Below are positions 4,748-5,200 of a DNA stretch of 5,200 nt, in pieces. Origin of the DNA: Streptomyces rubellomurinus (GTDB lineage Bacteria; Actinomycetota; Actinomycetes; Streptomycetales; Streptomycetaceae); the NCBI RefSeq assembly GCF_000961885.1, contig NZ_JZKH01000181.1, positions 1 to 5,200 of the forward strand, in the 5' to 3' direction. A program made the translations under genes and the position numbers. Under the pieces are notes generated by a model. That model saw only the letters and a program-made list of their open reading frames with translations, had not been told where the DNA came from and ran no database searches. Numbering within the stretch: position 1 is the stretch's first letter; every line of letters begins with the position of its first letter.

Positions 4748-5200
4748 ATGGCGCGACAGCAGCGACACTTCAGGATCGGCGCGGCGGCTCTCGTCGGCAC
4801 GGCGACGGCCGGAATCGTTCTGCCCCTGGCGCTGGCCACCAACGCCTCGGCGCACGTGCCGACTTGGTCGGTGACCTGCGACAAGGTCGTGATCGACCTG
4901 ATCAATTACAGCGACAAGGCGGACGTGAAGAACACCGTCAGCCTGACCATCGACGGCGAGAAGGTCCTGGACAACCAGGCCTTCCCCAAGGAGTTCCACA
5001 AGTCCTTCCCGGTGAAGGACCACAACGCCCCGGTCCAGGCCCACCTCGTGGTCTCCACCTCGGAGAACCCGAACGAGAAGGGCTGGAACATCGACGAGAC
5101 CAAGACCATCGCGCCGTGCCACACGCCGACGCCCACCCCGACCCCGACGCAGACCCCCACCCAGAACCCCACCCCCACGCCCACCCCCACCAAAACGGCC
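4748..5200 (+). CDS. Exported surface protein with Thr-Pro tail, 3' end beyond the window
   Basis: The visible part is 151 residues and has no stop before the right edge. Residues 1-35 are a signal peptide (RQQRHFR basic start, hydrophobic core from about 11 to 30, NASA cleavage site before H36). The mature domain, about 36-124, is short and polar, probably a small beta fold, and begins AHVPTWSVTC. C44 and C124 bracket it and probably pair. From residue 126 a Thr-Pro repeat begins. Small Streptomyces proteins of this layout often end in LAETG or a related sortase signal, so a wall-anchored product is likely, but the C-terminus is not in view and this is inference. The start is well supported: GGAGGGG at 4733-4739 lies 8 bp before the ATG. 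It is the second predicted surface protein in a row and is separated from the first by a terminator. No enzyme or binding motif is recognised. Confidence 0.82.
   Translation, partial: MARQQRHFRIGAAALVGTATAGIVLPLALATNASAHVPTWSVTCDKVVIDLINYSDKADVKNTVSLTIDGEKVLDNQAFPKEFHKSFPVKDHNAPVQAHLVVSTSENPNEKGWNIDETKTIAPCHTPTPTPTPTQTPTQNPTPTPTPTKTA
5123..5197 (+). repeat. Thr-Pro coding repeat at the right edge
   Basis: Tandem ACSCCS-type hexamers encode TPTPTP units, with two Gln-containing interruptions. The C-rich plus strand, with its G-rich complement, is prone to slippage and assembly error, so the exact number of units should be treated with care. Confidence 0.75.

Noticed and set aside
5123..5197. 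Short regular repeats at the right edge considered as a CRISPR or tandem regulatory array.
   Set aside because: The repeat is in frame with the upstream gene and encodes a Thr-Pro linker; there are no spacers.

Overview
The window is high-GC DNA with strong G/C bias at third codon positions, and every clear gene looks like a Streptomyces or close actinomycete product: a short HATPase anti-sigma-type protein, a GntR/UTRA repressor, a Nudix hydrolase, an actinobacterial heme A synthase, and two secreted proteins with Thr/Pro/Ser linkers, one ending in an LAxTG sorting signal. I see no tRNA, rRNA, transposase, integrase or CRISPR array. No TTA (bldA-type) leucine codon was noticed in the called genes.

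Left third (1-1940), a compact regulatory module. Reading leftward are a RsbW-like ATP-binding protein (16-450) and a GntR/HutC repressor (677-1456). Reading rightward from a 29-bp divergent gap is a Nudix hydrolase (1486-1935). Near-identical palindromes of the form ACTCATGTACATGAGT occur at 574-589, 609-626 and 1476-1491, and a weaker relative lies at 545-564. One sits exactly between the -35 and -10 of the ATPase promoter. Another covers the GntR -10 region and the Nudix start codon. The simplest reading is that the GntR protein represses itself and both neighbours, making a three-gene local regulon. The layout resembles, by analogy only, the KorSA (GntR) and Pif (Nudix-motif) pair of the Streptomyces integrative element pSAM2.

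Middle (1942-2967). A perfect 15-bp hairpin separates the Nudix gene from the convergent ctaA gene, a membrane heme A synthase for aa3-type cytochrome oxidase.

Right (2968-5200), cell-surface genes reading rightward. The 187-bp gap between the divergent ctaA and surface-protein genes carries a good vegetative-type promoter with two sites close to the DasR operator (dre) consensus, one over the -35 and one at the predicted transcription start. The first surface protein (3155-4441) is a choice-of-anchor A type adhesin with signal peptide and LAHTG sorting signal. A hairpin terminator and a largely featureless spacer follow. The last gene (4748 to the right edge, incomplete) is a second small exported protein with two cysteines and a Thr-Pro tail that runs off the window; it may also be sortase anchored, but its C-terminus is not visible.
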